Positions 17,125 to 26,115 of a DNA stretch of 64,000 bases are shown here, one piece after another. A program made the translations under genes and the position numbers. How positions within the stretch are numbered: the first letter of the stretch is position 1; each line of letters starts with the position of its first letter. This stretch comes from Caballeronia hypogeia (GTDB lineage: Bacteria > Pseudomonadota > Gammaproteobacteria > Burkholderiales > Burkholderiaceae), in the NCBI RefSeq assembly GCF_001544875.2, contig NZ_FCOA02000002.1:552589-616588 (forward strand), given 5' to 3'. The notes under the pieces were generated by a model that was given only the letters and a program-made list of their open reading frames with translations, ran no database searches and had not been told where the DNA came from.

Positions 17125-17736
17125 GGCGAAGGCCGATCATGAGAGTGCTGATCGCCCATTATAGGGCGCGAGACAGCTTGTACGATGACTATTGACTCGA
17201 TGCGTCTGCCTGCATGTGTGCATTCGCCCGATTTAGAAGCAGTGTTCGCTTTAATTCGGCGGCTGGTTGGCGACCGGCACCATATTCCCGGAGCGCTCGA
17301 AATCAACCGTAAAAAGATTCGCAAAATCATTCGTTTAGGGACAAAGCAACCCGTTGATAAACCGAGTGTTGCGGCGTAAAGTTCAAGTACCGCATGAAGT
17401 AAATCAAGTTAGCCACGCAGCGTATGCCTGCAATCTGGCGGTTCCCGTTCGTCTTTAGCCGGGGAATTCGCTTTATCGTCTGGCTCGCGAATTCCATGTC
17501 CGCATCGGTTGGATTCGCCTTCTTCTCGCGCACTCGCGGGCCAGAGCAAACCGGTTCACCGGCCTGTCGCCGCGGGTGTCGGCGCGCTTCGCCACACGAC
17601 TCATCAAGCGCATCGCGCCTCCCGCGCACCACATTCGCATTCGCGCGGCAGCCAGTGCACATCCGTATTCACAATCGCCGGAATCACGGCGATACTGACG
17701 CGCAGCATCGTGGTGGGCAGGCAAGGAGACAAGCAA
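17125..17736. other. Long intergenic stretch with no supported gene
   Basis: Short open frames exist (for example 17185-17379) but none has a ribosome site, a recognisable domain or the codon bias of neighbouring genes. The stretch is less GC-rich up to about 17420. It must contain the promoter of the GntR gene (with the inverted repeat at 17134) and that of the gene at 17737. Confidence 0.55.
17134..17154. promoter_or_regulatory. Possible GntR autoregulatory operator
   Basis: CGATCA at 17134-17139 and TGATCG at 17149-17154 form a perfect inverted repeat with a 9-base spacer, 10 bases upstream of the GntR gene start. FadR-type repressors often bind their own promoter at such sites. The repeat is longer than their usual short palindrome, so this is tentative. 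Confidence 0.4.
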
Positions 17737-18159
17737 ATGATGCGTGAAGTGACCGGAGCGATATTTGGCTCCCGTAAGCTCGACGAAGCATTGGAAGATT
17801 TACGCGCGGAAGGCATCGCGGGCGACCGGGTGCGCCTCGCGACCCTGAGTGGTTTCGCCGATTTCCGCACTCAACAGGTGCAGAGCGCCGCCTCGCAGAC
17901 GCAGTGGATCTCGGCGGAGTACGCCGGCCACGGCGAGCACCTCGGCGTGGTCGATACCCACGACTACCCGTTCGGGCTCGATGTTTCCGGCGACGATATC
18001 CTCCCTTCGTTCGGCGCCGACGGCGGCGATGCGGACACGTCCTGCGGTATTACACGCGTGATCGTCAGCATTCGCGACGAAGCCGAGATGCGTGCCGTGT
18101 GCGATATTTTTTCCCGCCTCGGCACCGACGATATCGACGTGGAAAACGCGCCGGCCTGA
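17737..18159 (+). CDS. Small soluble protein resembling general stress (YflT/GSP17M-like) domains
   Basis: The protein has 140 residues. The N-terminus (VTGAIFGSRKLDEALEDLRAEGIAGDRVRLAT) has the strand-helix-strand look of the GSP17M/YflT domain found in general stress proteins. A second, similarly arranged half ends with RVIVSIRDEAEMRAVCDIFSRLGTDDIDVENA. It is acidic, with no membrane segment or signal peptide. The ATG at 17737 is fixed by AAGGAGA at 17723-17729. The function is not established and the family match is by eye. Confidence 0.72.
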   Translation: MMREVTGAIFGSRKLDEALEDLRAEGIAGDRVRLATLSGFADFRTQQVQSAASQTQWISAEYAGHGEHLGVVDTHDYPFGLDVSGDDILPSFGADGGDADTSCGITRVIVSIRDEAEMRAVCDIFSRLGTDDIDVENAPA

Positions 18160-18173
18160 TCCGCATCACGCAC

Positions 18174-18194
18174 AGCGCGCGCGGTTAGCGCGCT
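18174..18194. terminator. Possible bidirectional hairpin between convergent genes
   Basis: AGCGCGC at 18174-18180 pairs with GCGCGCT at 18188-18194 around a 7-base loop. It lies between the convergent genes ending at 18159 and 18237. There is no T-run, so termination is uncertain. Confidence 0.3.
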
Positions 18195-18236
18195 TCATCG
18201 CGCGTCACTCCGTCATCACGCTGGCGCGTTGGCGCA

Positions 18237-18500
18237 TCATTGCACAGGCTGTGTCGTTTCCGTCGACGCTGGCTTTGCCTTCTTCTTGTGCTTGGAATGA
18301 AACCCGCCGTGGCGTGTGCTGCCGGGCGCGGACGTGTTGTCACCTCCCACCGTCGGCCCGGCGGTCGCCGCGCCGTGCGCGTTGCCCCCTCCCGACCCGC
18401 CGTTGCCATTGCCGCCCGACTGGGCCATTGCCGCGCCCGACACGCCTATCGCCAGGCTCGCCGTGAGCGCCAATAAAATCCTCGATCCGACCGTACTCAT
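18237..18500 (-). CDS. Small secreted Gly/His/Lys-rich protein
   Basis: This 87-residue protein has a clear Sec signal peptide: positively charged start, a hydrophobic core [18 protein letters not shown] and likely cleavage after AMA near residue 26. The mature part is low-complexity, with repeated [12 protein letters not shown] and a late basic [10 protein letters not shown] stretch. ATG 18500 is fixed by AAGGAGG a few bases upstream; the longer open frame to 18848 would run into the UvrA-like gene. It is divergent from that gene. The function is unknown; many related bacteria carry small exported proteins of this kind. Confidence 0.7.
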   Translation of the reverse strand: MSTVGSRILLALTASLAIGVSGAAMAQSGGNGNGGSGGGNAHGAATAGPTVGGDNTSAPGSTRHGGFHSKHKKKAKPASTETTQPVQ

Positions 18501-18542
18501 GTTCGCCCTCCTTGGGCTGAGGTCCGCTCTGGTTTTTCGCAG

Positions 18543-18579
18543 GCAAAGTGCATAACGCAAAGTGCATAACGCAAAGTGC
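18543..18579. repeat. 14-bp tandem repeat, about 2.6 copies
   Basis: The unit GCAAAGTGCATAAC occurs at 18543-18556 and 18557-18570, with a partial third copy at 18571-18579. It lies between the small secreted protein gene and the UvrA-like gene, where both promoters must be. It could change spacing by slippage. Confidence 0.85.
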
Positions 18580-18654
18580 CACCCGGCATATGGCATGCTG
18601 CATGCAAACCTCTTCACTTCCAGCGCCGCGTCGGCCTTCAGACACCTTCCAGCC

Positions 18655-21336
18655 ATGGATGTCCGCAAAGCTTTTTCAAAATCCACCGCAAGCGACGATG
18701 CCGCGCCTGCATCGAGAGCAGGTTTCGTGCGCGTTCGCGGCGCACGCGAGCACAACCTGAAGAACGTCGATGTCGACGTGCCGCGCGATGCGCTCGTGGT
18801 TTTTACAGGCGTTTCGGGATCGGGAAAATCGTCACTCGCGTTCGGCACGCTGTACGCGGAGGCACAGCGCCGTTACTTCGAGTCGGTCGCGCCTTATGCG
18901 CGGCGGCTGATCGAACAGGTAGGCGTGCCGCAAGTCGATTCGATCGAGGGCCTGCCGCCCGCCGTCGCGCTCCAGCAGCAGCGTGGCGCGCCGAACGCGC
19001 GTTCTTCGGTCGGAAGCGTGACGACGCTGTCGAGCCTCGTGCGCATGCTGTATTCGCGTACCGGCAGCTATCCGCCAAAGCAGCCGATGCTCTACGCCGA
19101 GGACTTTTCGCCGAACACGGTTCAGGGCGCATGCCCCGTGTGTCACGGCCTGGGGCGCGTGTACGAAGTCACAGAGAAGTCGATGGTGCCGGACGATTCG
19201 CTGACGATCCGCGAGCGCGCGATCGCCGCATGGCCGCCGGCGTGGCACGGGCAGAATCTGCGCGACATCCTCGTGACGCTGGGCTACGACGTCGACAAAC
19301 CGTGGCGTGATCTGCCGAAGAAGGACCGCGACTGGATTCTTTTCACCGAGGAACAACCGACCGCACCCGTCTATGCCGGCCTCACGCCGAAGGAGACGCA
19401 GGCGGCTCTGAAGCGCGGCGCGGAGCCGAGCTATCAGGGCACGTTCACCGGAGCGCGCCGCTATGTGCTGCACACCTTCGCGCACACGCAAAGCGCGCTG
19501 ATGAAGAAGCGCGTGTCTCGCTTCATGATCGGCAGCGATTGCCCCGCATGTTCGGGCAAACGGCTCAAGAAGGAAGCGCTATCGGTAAAGTTCGCCGGGC
19601 TCGATATCGCCGAGTTCGCGCGGCTGCCGCTGAATCGTCTCGCGGAATTGCTCGCACCGATCGCGCGTGGCGAATGGGCCGCGCAAGATCCGGCGCCCGG
19701 ACGGACACTCGCGAAGGAAGACCGGCGCGCGGCCACGGCGAAACGCGTCGCCGCGGGCGGCTCGGCCCACCAGGCCGCGCCCGATGTACGCCGCACGCCG
19801 AATCTCTCGAATGAGAAACGCGCCGCCGCCGCGCGCATCGCCGCGGAGCTGCTGGAACGGCTCGGTACGCTGACCGATCTCGGTCTCGGCTACCTCTCGC
19901 TCGATCGCGCGACGCCCACGCTTTCGTCCGGCGAACTGCAGCGCCTGAGGCTCGCGACGCAACTCGCGTCGCAACTCTTTGGCGTCGTGTATGTGCTCGA
20001 CGAACCCTCCGCCGGACTGCATCCCGCTGACAGCGAAGCGCTTTTCGCCGCATTGCAGCGCCTGAAGGCCGCGGGCAATTCGCTCTTTGTCATCGAGCAC
20101 GATCTCAACACGATGCGCCGGGCCGACTGGCTCGTCGACGTGGGCCCGGCCGCGGGCGAAGCAGGCGGACATGTGCTCTACAGCGGTCCACCGGAAGGTC
20201 TCGCATCGGTCGAGGCATCGCAGACCCGCAGGCATCTGTTCGCGGCGGATCGAATCATCGAACGCGCCGTGCACGAACCACGCGGCTGGCTGCGACTCGC
20301 GGGCATCACGCGCAACAACCTGCATGGCGTGGATGCCGCGTTTCCGCTCGGCGCCTTCACGGCGGTCACCGGCATCTCGGGCTCGGGCAAGTCGAGTCTC
20401 GTGAGCCAGGCACTGCCGGAGCTCATCGCGGAGCGGCTCGGCCGCGCGCTCGACGACGCTCAGGACGACGAGCAGGACCCGCTCTTCGCGACCCGCGATG
20501 CACCGGCAGACGGGCGCATCGTCGCGGGCATGGAGACGATCAGGCGTCTCGTGCGCGTCGATCAAAAGCCGATAGGCCGCACGCCGCGCTCGAATCTCGC
20601 GACCTACACCGGTCTCTTCGATCACGTCCGCAAGCTGTACGCGGACACGCCCGCCGCACGAAAACGCCGCTATGGCGCGGGGCGTTTCTCGTTCAACGTC
20701 GCGCAGGGACGTTGCCCGACTTGCGAGGGCGAAGGCTTCGTGAGTGTCGAGCTTCTGTTCCTGCCGAGTGTTTACACCTCGTGCGCGACCTGTCACGGCT
20801 CACGCTACAACGCGCAGACGCTGGAAATCGAGTGGCGCGGCAAGAACATCGCGGATGTGCTCGGCATGAGCGTCGACAGCGCATGCGAGTTCTTCGCCGA
20901 TGAACCGAACGTGATGCGCCCGCTCGCCGTGCTGCGCGATATCGGCCTCGGTTATCTGCGGCTCGGGCAACCCGCGACAGAGCTTTCCGGCGGCGAGGCG
21001 CAACGCATCAAGCTCGCGACCGAACTGCAGCGCGCACATCGCGGCGACACGCTCTATATCCTCGATGAACCGACGACCGGTCTGCATCCCGCCGACGTAG
21101 ACCGCCTCATGACGCAACTGCAAGGTCTCGTCGATGCTGGCAATACCGTGGTCGTCGTCGAACACGACATGCGCGTGGCGTCGGTGAGCGACTGGGTCAT
21201 CGACATCGGCCCGGGTGCGGGAGAGGACGGCGGCGGAATCGTGGTCGCAGGCACGCCGCAACAGGTCGCAGCGCACCCGGCGAGCCGCACAGCGCATTAC
21301 CTGCAGGAAGCGCTGGGCTCCGGTCGCACGTTGTGA
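18655..21336 (+). CDS. UvrA-like ABC ATPase (excinuclease subunit A paralogue)
   Basis: The 893-residue protein has two ABC ATPase halves. Walker A motifs are GVSGSGKSS (52-60) and GISGSGKSS in the second half. Signature motifs are [12 protein letters not shown] and [12 protein letters not shown], each followed by a LDEP Walker B. Zinc-type CxxC pairs occur in CPVCHG, CPACSG, CPTCEG and CATCHG. It is shorter than housekeeping UvrA (~940-950), and a basic low-complexity insert near residues ~345-390 is unusual. The first signature is LSSGE rather than LSGGE. It is probably a class II/III UvrA paralogue, of the kind linked to resistance to DNA-binding compounds, rather than the main repair subunit. 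The ATG at 18655 is chosen over an upstream start inside the repeat region. Confidence 0.9.
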   Translation: MDVRKAFSKSTASDDAAPASRAGFVRVRGAREHNLKNVDVDVPRDALVVFTGVSGSGKSSLAFGTLYAEAQRRYFESVAPYARRLIEQVGVPQVDSIEGLPPAVALQQQRGAPNARSSVGSVTTLSSLVRMLYSRTGSYPPKQPMLYAEDFSPNTVQGACPVCHGLGRVYEVTEKSMVPDDSLTIRERAIAAWPPAWHGQNLRDILVTLGYDVDKPWRDLPKKDRDWILFTEEQPTAPVYAGLTPKETQAALKRGAEPSYQGTFTGARRYVLHTFAHTQSALMKKRVSRFMIGSDCPACSGKRLKKEALSVKFAGLDIAEFARLPLNRLAELLAPIARGEWAAQDPAPGRTLAKEDRRAATAKRVAAGGSAHQAAPDVRRTPNLSNEKRAAAARIAAELLERLGTLTDLGLGYLSLDRATPTLSSGELQRLRLATQLASQLFGVVYVLDEPSAGLHPADSEALFAALQRLKAAGNSLFVIEHDLNTMRRADWLVDVGPAAGEAGGHVLYSGPPEGLASVEASQTRRHLFAADRIIERAVHEPRGWLRLAGITRNNLHGVDAAFPLGAFTAVTGISGSGKSSLVSQALPELIAERLGRALDDAQDDEQDPLFATRDAPADGRIVAGMETIRRLVRVDQKPIGRTPRSNLATYTGLFDHVRKLYADTPAARKRRYGAGRFSFNVAQGRCPTCEGEGFVSVELLFLPSVYTSCATCHGSRYNAQTLEIEWRGKNIADVLGMSVDSACEFFADEPNVMRPLAVLRDIGLGYLRLGQPATELSGGEAQRIKLATELQRAHRGDTLYILDEPTTGLHPADVDRLMTQLQGLVDAGNTVVVVEHDMRVASVSDWVIDIGPGAGEDGGGIVVAGTPQQVAAHPASRTAHYLQEALGSGRTL

Positions 21337-21355
21337 GCGCATGCCCTGACGGTAT

Positions 21356-22072
21356 TCAATACAAGCCAAGCAAGCGCCACACGTAGAAACGTGCGATACC
21401 GACCAGCTCGTGGAGCGCGCTATTCGAATCGAACCATCCTCGCGGATGCGGCACCCACCACGACATCGGACGGCGCACGATGGCCACCGCCGGTTGCGGA
21501 TCGAGGTCGAATGCAGCGAACGCGAGCAGCGCGCGGCGCATGTGTAGCGACGACGTGACAAGCACCGACGTGTCGTATTGCCGCGACCGTAGGATCTTTT
21601 CCGTATTGCGGGCGTTCTCGTATGTGTCGAGACTCTTGTTTTCGAGGATCAGATCCGCCCGGTTCACTCCGGCATCGAGCAAGAGGCTGCCGTAAAGATC
21701 CGCTTCGCTTTGTTCGTGTCGCTGAGGATTGCCCCCGCTCATGACGACCAGGCACTCCTTCTCCATTTCCATGCAGCGTCTGTAGAGCGAACTCGCGAGA
21801 ACGATGCGCGTCATCGAATCGCCCTTCGGCACCAGCAGGCCATGACGATCGTGCTTGGTCCCGCCGCCAAGCACGATGATCACCGTGCGCGTGCCGAAGC
21901 GTGGCTCGTGCATGGTGTCGTAGCCGGAGTTCGCAAGGCGCACAAGCGGGCCCGGCAGCCAGCTTCCGAGCAGCCAGAACACCGCGCACGCCAGAAGAAA
22001 AATCGCGACGCGCCGTTTCTTCCACACAACGAACAGCACGACGAATACGAGCAACAGAGAGATCAGTACCAA
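21356..22072 (-). CDS. YdcF/ElyC family membrane protein (DUF218)
   Basis: This 238-residue protein has two N-terminal hydrophobic segments (residues ~1-17 and 24-42) and then a DUF218 domain. Family blocks seen are VIIVLGGG, the VMSGGNPQ loop with a following E-x-DLYGSLL, the LENKSLDTYENARNT signature and VTSSLHMRRALLAF. Members act near the inner membrane; ElyC and SanA affect envelope polymer synthesis. The active domain would face the periplasm or cytoplasm depending on the helix count, which I cannot settle. It is convergent with the UvrA-like gene. Confidence 0.88.
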   Translation of the reverse strand: MVLISLLLVFVVLFVVWKKRRVAIFLLACAVFWLLGSWLPGPLVRLANSGYDTMHEPRFGTRTVIIVLGGGTKHDRHGLLVPKGDSMTRIVLASSLYRRCMEMEKECLVVMSGGNPQRHEQSEADLYGSLLLDAGVNRADLILENKSLDTYENARNTEKILRSRQYDTSVLVTSSLHMRRALLAFAAFDLDPQPAVAIVRRPMSWWVPHPRGWFDSNSALHELVGIARFYVWRLLGLY

Positions 22073-22480
22073 TTACCTCACCCGTGACATAAATTTCAAT
22101 TAGCTTTCAATCGCGCATGGTTTTTGCGAGAGATTCGTCGCGAGATATGCAGGAATTACTGGCATGGCCGCTACGCCACGGCAGGCGTGAGTTTGAATGA
22201 TTTCGAAGAAGCCCTGCGTGCTTGATAACGCACAAAACACCGCTTCGCTCATAGAAGCTCTCCGTGCGCCATCGCACGGACGCACAGGCCTCGTAATTCG
22301 TTAAATACGATCAAACAAAATAAGAAGCAGTGTGTGCGAGGACTTTCGTGAAAACGTCTTCACGGGATAGACAACACCGCTGCCGTTTCGCCCCGGAGCG
22401 AACGCGACATTCGAAAAGACAACATCGTCGCAGTCCGGATCGTTTGCACCGTTGGCCGGGTACAAGGGAAAACACAGACA
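22073..22480. other. Intergenic stretch, promoter region of the carrier-protein operon
   Basis: No open frame here has coding support. The region is AT-richer around 22080-22130 and 22290-22330. It separates the divergent YdcF gene from the carrier-protein operon and presumably carries both promoters. A small hairpin (CGTGAA / TTCACG) occurs near 22350-22370. No clear operator was recognised. Confidence 0.55.
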
Positions 22481-22732
22481 ATGAAAACTGAATTGCGCCG
22501 TATCCTCGCCGAGTCCGCTCGGCTCGACGTTCCCATCGACACGCTTTCCGACAGCGATGATCTCTACGCCGCGGGTCTTTCCTCTCTCGCGACCGTGCAT
22601 GTGATGCTCGCGATCGAAGACGAGTTCGACGTCGAGATTCCCGATCACATGCTCACGCGCCGGCTGTTCTCGAGCGTCGATTCGCTCGCGTCCGCCGTCG
22701 AAGAGCTGCGTCGCTCGCAGGCGGCCGCATGA
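22481..22732 (+). CDS. Stand-alone carrier protein (acyl/aminoacyl carrier)
   Basis: This 83-residue helical carrier has the phosphopantetheine site in AGLSSLATVH, with Ser34 the likely attachment residue in place of the usual DSL serine. Asp25-Asp27 precede it and the recognition helix VMLAIEDEFDVEIPDHML follows. AAGGGA lies upstream of ATG 22481. Its stop overlaps the next start as ATGA. A downstream amino acid:[carrier protein] ligase is encoded two genes later, so this is likely its amino-acid acceptor rather than a fatty-acid carrier. No phosphopantetheinyl transferase gene is in the window, so it must be activated by one encoded elsewhere. Confidence 0.92.
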   Translation: MKTELRRILAESARLDVPIDTLSDSDDLYAAGLSSLATVHVMLAIEDEFDVEIPDHMLTRRLFSSVDSLASAVEELRRSQAAA

Positions 22733-23973
22733 ACGCGCCCGCTCAGGAGCTGGAAGCGGCCGAGCTCGCGAACGCCGTGAACGCCCGGAGCGAAAGCGAG
22801 CTGATCGAGGCTGCGAAGCGTGTCGCCGTGATCGCGGCGAAGCACGCCGACGCGGTGGATCGCGAAGCACGCTTTCCCGCCGAAGCCGTTGCGGCAATGC
22901 GCGAGGAGCGGCTCTTCTCGGCGATGATCCCGACAACCTGCGGCGGCGACGGTTTGTCGCTCACCGGCGTCGCGCGCCTGTGCGAAGCGATGGCGCACGG
23001 CTGCGCCTCGTCGGCGATGATCTATGCGATGCATCAGAGCCAGGTCGTGTGCATCGTCGAGCATGGCGCGAACGTGCCGTGGCAGCGCGCGTTTCTCGCG
23101 CGCATGGTGAACGAGCAATTGTTGCTGGCGTCGGCGACTTCGGAAGAGAACATCGGCGGCAACATGCGCACGAGCGCCTGTGCGGTGGATCTCGTCGATA
23201 ACGCTTTCCGCATCGAGAAGCTCGCACCGACCATTTCGTATGGCACCTACGCGGACTGCATTCTCGTGACGGCGCGCCGTCATCCGGATGCACCGCCCTC
23301 CGATCAGGTGCTGATCGTGGCGCCGCGCGAGACGCTCACGCTCGAGCCGCGCGGCACGTGGGACACGCTCGGCATGCGCGGCACGTGCAGCGAAGGGCAC
23401 CGGCTCGTTGCGAGCGGCATCGCGGAACAGATTCTGCCGACGCCGTTCTCGAAGATCGCCGACGAAAGCATGCTGCCCGTATCGCATACCTTGTGGTCGT
23501 CGGTATGGTGCGGCATTGCCGCCGACGCGGCCAACCGCGCGCATCAGTTCTTCCGCAATCAGGCGCGTGGCAAGCCCGCGTTGCCTCCGTCGGCCGCGCG
23601 CCTTTCACAGGTGCTGACGCTCATCAAGATGATGCAGGCGCGTCTGCGCGAATCGCTCGCCAATGTCGAAGCCGCGAGCGCAGCGCGCAAGTCGGTTCAG
23701 CGCGATGACGACGACGCGCCGCTCACGGCGTCGATCGGCATCAACGCGGACCTCAACATGCTCAAGCTCGCGATCTCGCAATCGGCTGTGCATGTCGTGC
23801 AGGAAACGCTGATGATCTGCGGCATGGCGGGCTACAAAAACGACACGCCGTTCAGCGTGGGGCGTCATCTGCGCGATCTGCATTCGGCGCCGCTCATGAT
23901 CAGTAACGACCGTATCGAATTGAACACGGCAAATCTGCTGCTCGCGCAGCGCACCGCAACGGGGACCCTTTGA
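22729..23973 (+). CDS. Acyl-CoA dehydrogenase family flavoprotein
   Basis: The 414-residue protein has the ACAD fold. It has an N-terminal helical domain (FPAEAVAAMREERLFSAMIP), the CxSSAMIYAMHQ region and a middle beta-domain with TSEENIGGN in the FAD/substrate area. The C-terminal helical domain ends GRHLRDLHSAPLMISNDRI. The catalytic Glu seen in short-chain enzymes is not obvious at either standard place. It is coupled to the carrier protein by a 4-base overlap. Known relatives dehydrogenate aminoacyl groups bound to carrier proteins, as in pyrrole formation from prolyl-carrier. I infer that this enzyme acts on the aminoacyl carrier made by the next gene. Confidence 0.9.
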   Translation: MNAPAQELEAAELANAVNARSESELIEAAKRVAVIAAKHADAVDREARFPAEAVAAMREERLFSAMIPTTCGGDGLSLTGVARLCEAMAHGCASSAMIYAMHQSQVVCIVEHGANVPWQRAFLARMVNEQLLLASATSEENIGGNMRTSACAVDLVDNAFRIEKLAPTISYGTYADCILVTARRHPDAPPSDQVLIVAPRETLTLEPRGTWDTLGMRGTCSEGHRLVASGIAEQILPTPFSKIADESMLPVSHTLWSSVWCGIAADAANRAHQFFRNQARGKPALPPSAARLSQVLTLIKMMQARLRESLANVEAASAARKSVQRDDDDAPLTASIGINADLNMLKLAISQSAVHVVQETLMICGMAGYKNDTPFSVGRHLRDLHSAPLMISNDRIELNTANLLLAQRTATGTL

Positions 23974-23977
23974 CGAT

Positions 23978-25045
23978 ATGAACATGCCGACAGAACAGGC
24001 CGCAATGATGCAGGCCGAAGCAGAAGCACAAGCAAAAGAGACTCAGGCGCCGTATGACAAATCGGATCTGACCTTGCGCGATCGCCTGATCGAGGCAGGC
24101 ATCCTGCTCGACACCGGCGAAGACGGCCTGTACGGCCGCAGCGAAGTGTTCGAGGACATCGTCGAGCGCCTCAATCAGGCCATCACGCTGCTGGGCGCCG
24201 ATCAGCACGCGGAAGTGCTGCGCTTTCCGCCGGCGATGCGCCGCCGCGACTTCGAGGACAGCGAGTACCTGAAGAGCTTCCCGAACCTCGCGGGCACGAT
24301 CCACTCGTTCCAGGGCAACGACCGCGGACATCATCGTCTGCTGGAAGCGCTCGACAAGATCGTGCATATCGGCGAGGAAGAAGAGCGTTCCGATGAATGG
24401 ATGGATCAGCAGAAGCCGACGCGCCTCGTGCTCACGCCGGCCGCGTGCTATCCGATCTATCCGCTCGTGGCCAAGCGCGGCGCGCTCGCGCAAGACGGCG
24501 CGATCTTCGATGCATTCTCGTACTGCTTCCGTCACGAGCCGTCCATCGATCCGGGCCGCATGCAGATGTTCCGCATGCGCGAATACATTCGCGTCGGCAG
24601 CCCCGAACAGGTAATGGAGTTCCGCCAGAAGTGGATTCAGCGCGGCTCGCTGCTGATCGAACTGCTGCAACTGCCGTACGAGATCGACCTCGCCAACGAT
24701 CCGTTCTTCGGCCGTGGCGGCAAGATCGTCGCGGACAGCCAGCGCGAGCAGCAACTGAAGTTCGAGCTGCTCGTGCCGGTCGCGACGCCGGATCGCCCGA
24801 CCGCGTGCCTGTCGTTCAACTACCACCAGGATCACTTCGGCGAGCTGTGGCATATCAAGCAGGCCGACGATCAGGTCGCGCACACGGCATGCGTCGGCTT
24901 CGGCATGGAGCGCACGACGCTGGCGCTGTTCCGTCATCACGGTCTCGATGTCAAGGCATGGCCCGAGACGGTGCGTACCTTGCTGTGGGGCGACAAGGCG
25001 CCGCTCATCGAGCAGGGACTCGCGAACCTGGGAAGCAAGGCATGA
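23978..25045 (+). CDS. Amino acid:[carrier protein] ligase (seryl-tRNA-synthetase-like)
   Basis: This 355-residue class II synthetase core lacks a tRNA-binding arm. It has motif 2 as CFRHEPSIDPGRMQMFRMREY (continuing block, residues 183-203) and motif 3 as GFGMERTTLALF (308-319). The zinc ligands expected from the atypical SerRS fold are present as Cys157, Glu202 and Cys305. Enzymes of this type, described from Bradyrhizobium and Agrobacterium, use ATP to attach glycine or alanine to the phosphopantetheine of a small carrier protein and do not charge tRNA. The carrier gene two positions upstream fits that role. The stop overlaps the next start as ATGA. Confidence 0.93.
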   Translation: MNMPTEQAAMMQAEAEAQAKETQAPYDKSDLTLRDRLIEAGILLDTGEDGLYGRSEVFEDIVERLNQAITLLGADQHAEVLRFPPAMRRRDFEDSEYLKSFPNLAGTIHSFQGNDRGHHRLLEALDKIVHIGEEEERSDEWMDQQKPTRLVLTPAACYPIYPLVAKRGALAQDGAIFDAFSYCFRHEPSIDPGRMQMFRMREYIRVGSPEQVMEFRQKWIQRGSLLIELLQLPYEIDLANDPFFGRGGKIVADSQREQQLKFELLVPVATPDRPTACLSFNYHQDHFGELWHIKQADDQVAHTACVGFGMERTTLALFRHHGLDVKAWPETVRTLLWGDKAPLIEQGLANLGSKA

Positions 25046-26046
25046 ACGCACGCTCGCCGGCCGAAGCCGTGACCGCCACGTCCACGCCTGTCGCCGACGA
25101 ATCCCGCCAGCACGCGCTGCATCGCGAAGAGCGCGTGTGGCTGGAGACGAACTGCTACGTCGATTTGTGGATCGAGCTGTTGCATCATTACGGCTGCGAT
25201 CCGCATGCGGCGCTGAGCTTCACGGTGACGCAGGCCTTCGAGGGCGATCAATTCACCTTTCCGAAGTTCTCGCTCGACGATATATCGCGGCTCTATGGCC
25301 TGCAGGCGCAGGAGCTCGCGATCTACGACACACTCGAAGCACACGTGCGCGAGCAGACGAAGCGCGGGCAGATTGTCGTGGCCGAGGTCGATTCGTTCTG
25401 GTTGCCGGATACCCGCGTGACGGCGTATCGGCAGAATCATACGAAGACGACCATTGCCATCGACGCGATCGACACGCAGGCGAAGCGCATCACGTACTTC
25501 CATAACGCGGGCTATTTCGCGTTGTCGGGAGAAGACTACAACGGCGTGTTCCGTCTGCTGCCCGATCTCGCCGGCGACGTGCAGGCGCTGTTTCCGTATG
25601 TCGAGTTCGTGAAGCGTGCGCGTGATCCTCTCGAGGGCGAAGCGCTCGTGAAGCGCTCGGTGGAACTGCTCAAGCTACGGCTTGCGGATCGTCCGGTGAC
25701 GAATCCGGTAGCACAGTGGCGCGCCGAGTTTCCCGAGCACTTGCGGGCGATGCTCGAACGCGATCCTGCGTACTATCACCTGTACACGTTCAATGTGATG
25801 CGCCAGCTCGGATCGAACTTCGAGTTGCTGTCGAAGTATCTGGGCTGGCTCAACCGCAACGGCGTGGAAGTATCGGGCGAGATCCAGTCGAGCGCGCAGG
25901 CCATCGCAAGCGAAGCGATGGTCATGCAGTTCCGTCTCGCGCGCGCCCGCATGCGCTCGCGTTCGGACGCTTGCGAAGACTGCCTCGAATCGATGCAGAC
26001 TTCGTACGATAAAGTCATCGAGCCGCTCGCCGCGCGCTTTCTCTGA
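25042..26046 (+). CDS. DUF1839 family protein
   Basis: This 334-residue soluble protein is of unknown function. It matches the DUF1839 pattern by eye: an early WLETNCYVDLWIELLHHYGCDP block, FEGDQFTFPKFS, a VEVDSFWLPDT-like strand (VAEVDSFWLP), NHTKTTIAIDAID and a C-terminal helical half with NVMRQLGSNFELL. The conserved Cys, His and Asp residues in these blocks suggest an enzyme, perhaps a cysteine-type acyltransferase or hydrolase that takes the aminoacyl group from the carrier; this is inference. It is coupled to the ligase gene by a 4-base overlap and followed at once by a strong hairpin. Confidence 0.88.
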   Translation: MNARSPAEAVTATSTPVADESRQHALHREERVWLETNCYVDLWIELLHHYGCDPHAALSFTVTQAFEGDQFTFPKFSLDDISRLYGLQAQELAIYDTLEAHVREQTKRGQIVVAEVDSFWLPDTRVTAYRQNHTKTTIAIDAIDTQAKRITYFHNAGYFALSGEDYNGVFRLLPDLAGDVQALFPYVEFVKRARDPLEGEALVKRSVELLKLRLADRPVTNPVAQWRAEFPEHLRAMLERDPAYYHLYTFNVMRQLGSNFELLSKYLGWLNRNGVEVSGEIQSSAQAIASEAMVMQFRLARARMRSRSDACEDCLESMQTSYDKVIEPLAARFL

Positions 26047-26049
26047 CCG

Positions 26050-26080
26050 CCAAAGCCGCGCTGTCCACGCGCGGCTTTGG
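26050..26080 (+). terminator. Strong hairpin between the DUF1839 gene and the GH2 gene
   Basis: A perfect 12-bp stem (CCAAAGCCGCGC at 26050-26061 with its complement at 26069-26080) has a 7-base loop. Only scattered T residues follow, so it may be a partial terminator or a processing barrier. It starts four bases after the DUF1839 stop and ends 35 bases before the next ATG. Confidence 0.65.
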
Positions 26081-26115
26081 CTTCATTCTGCGAATCCCAT
26101 CATCGAGGAAGGTCC

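Noticed and set aside
17185..17379. A 64-codon frame in the long gap before 17737
   Set aside because: It has no ribosome-binding site, no family match and codon use unlike the genome. It was left as intergenic DNA.
22100..22285. A 61-codon minus-strand frame in the gap before the carrier protein
   Set aside because: It has no ribosome site, domain or coding bias.
22481..22732. Fatty-acid synthesis ACP (acpP)
   Set aside because: The serine context (GLSS rather than DSL) and the neighbouring amino acid:carrier ligase point to a dedicated aminoacyl carrier, and no fab genes are near.
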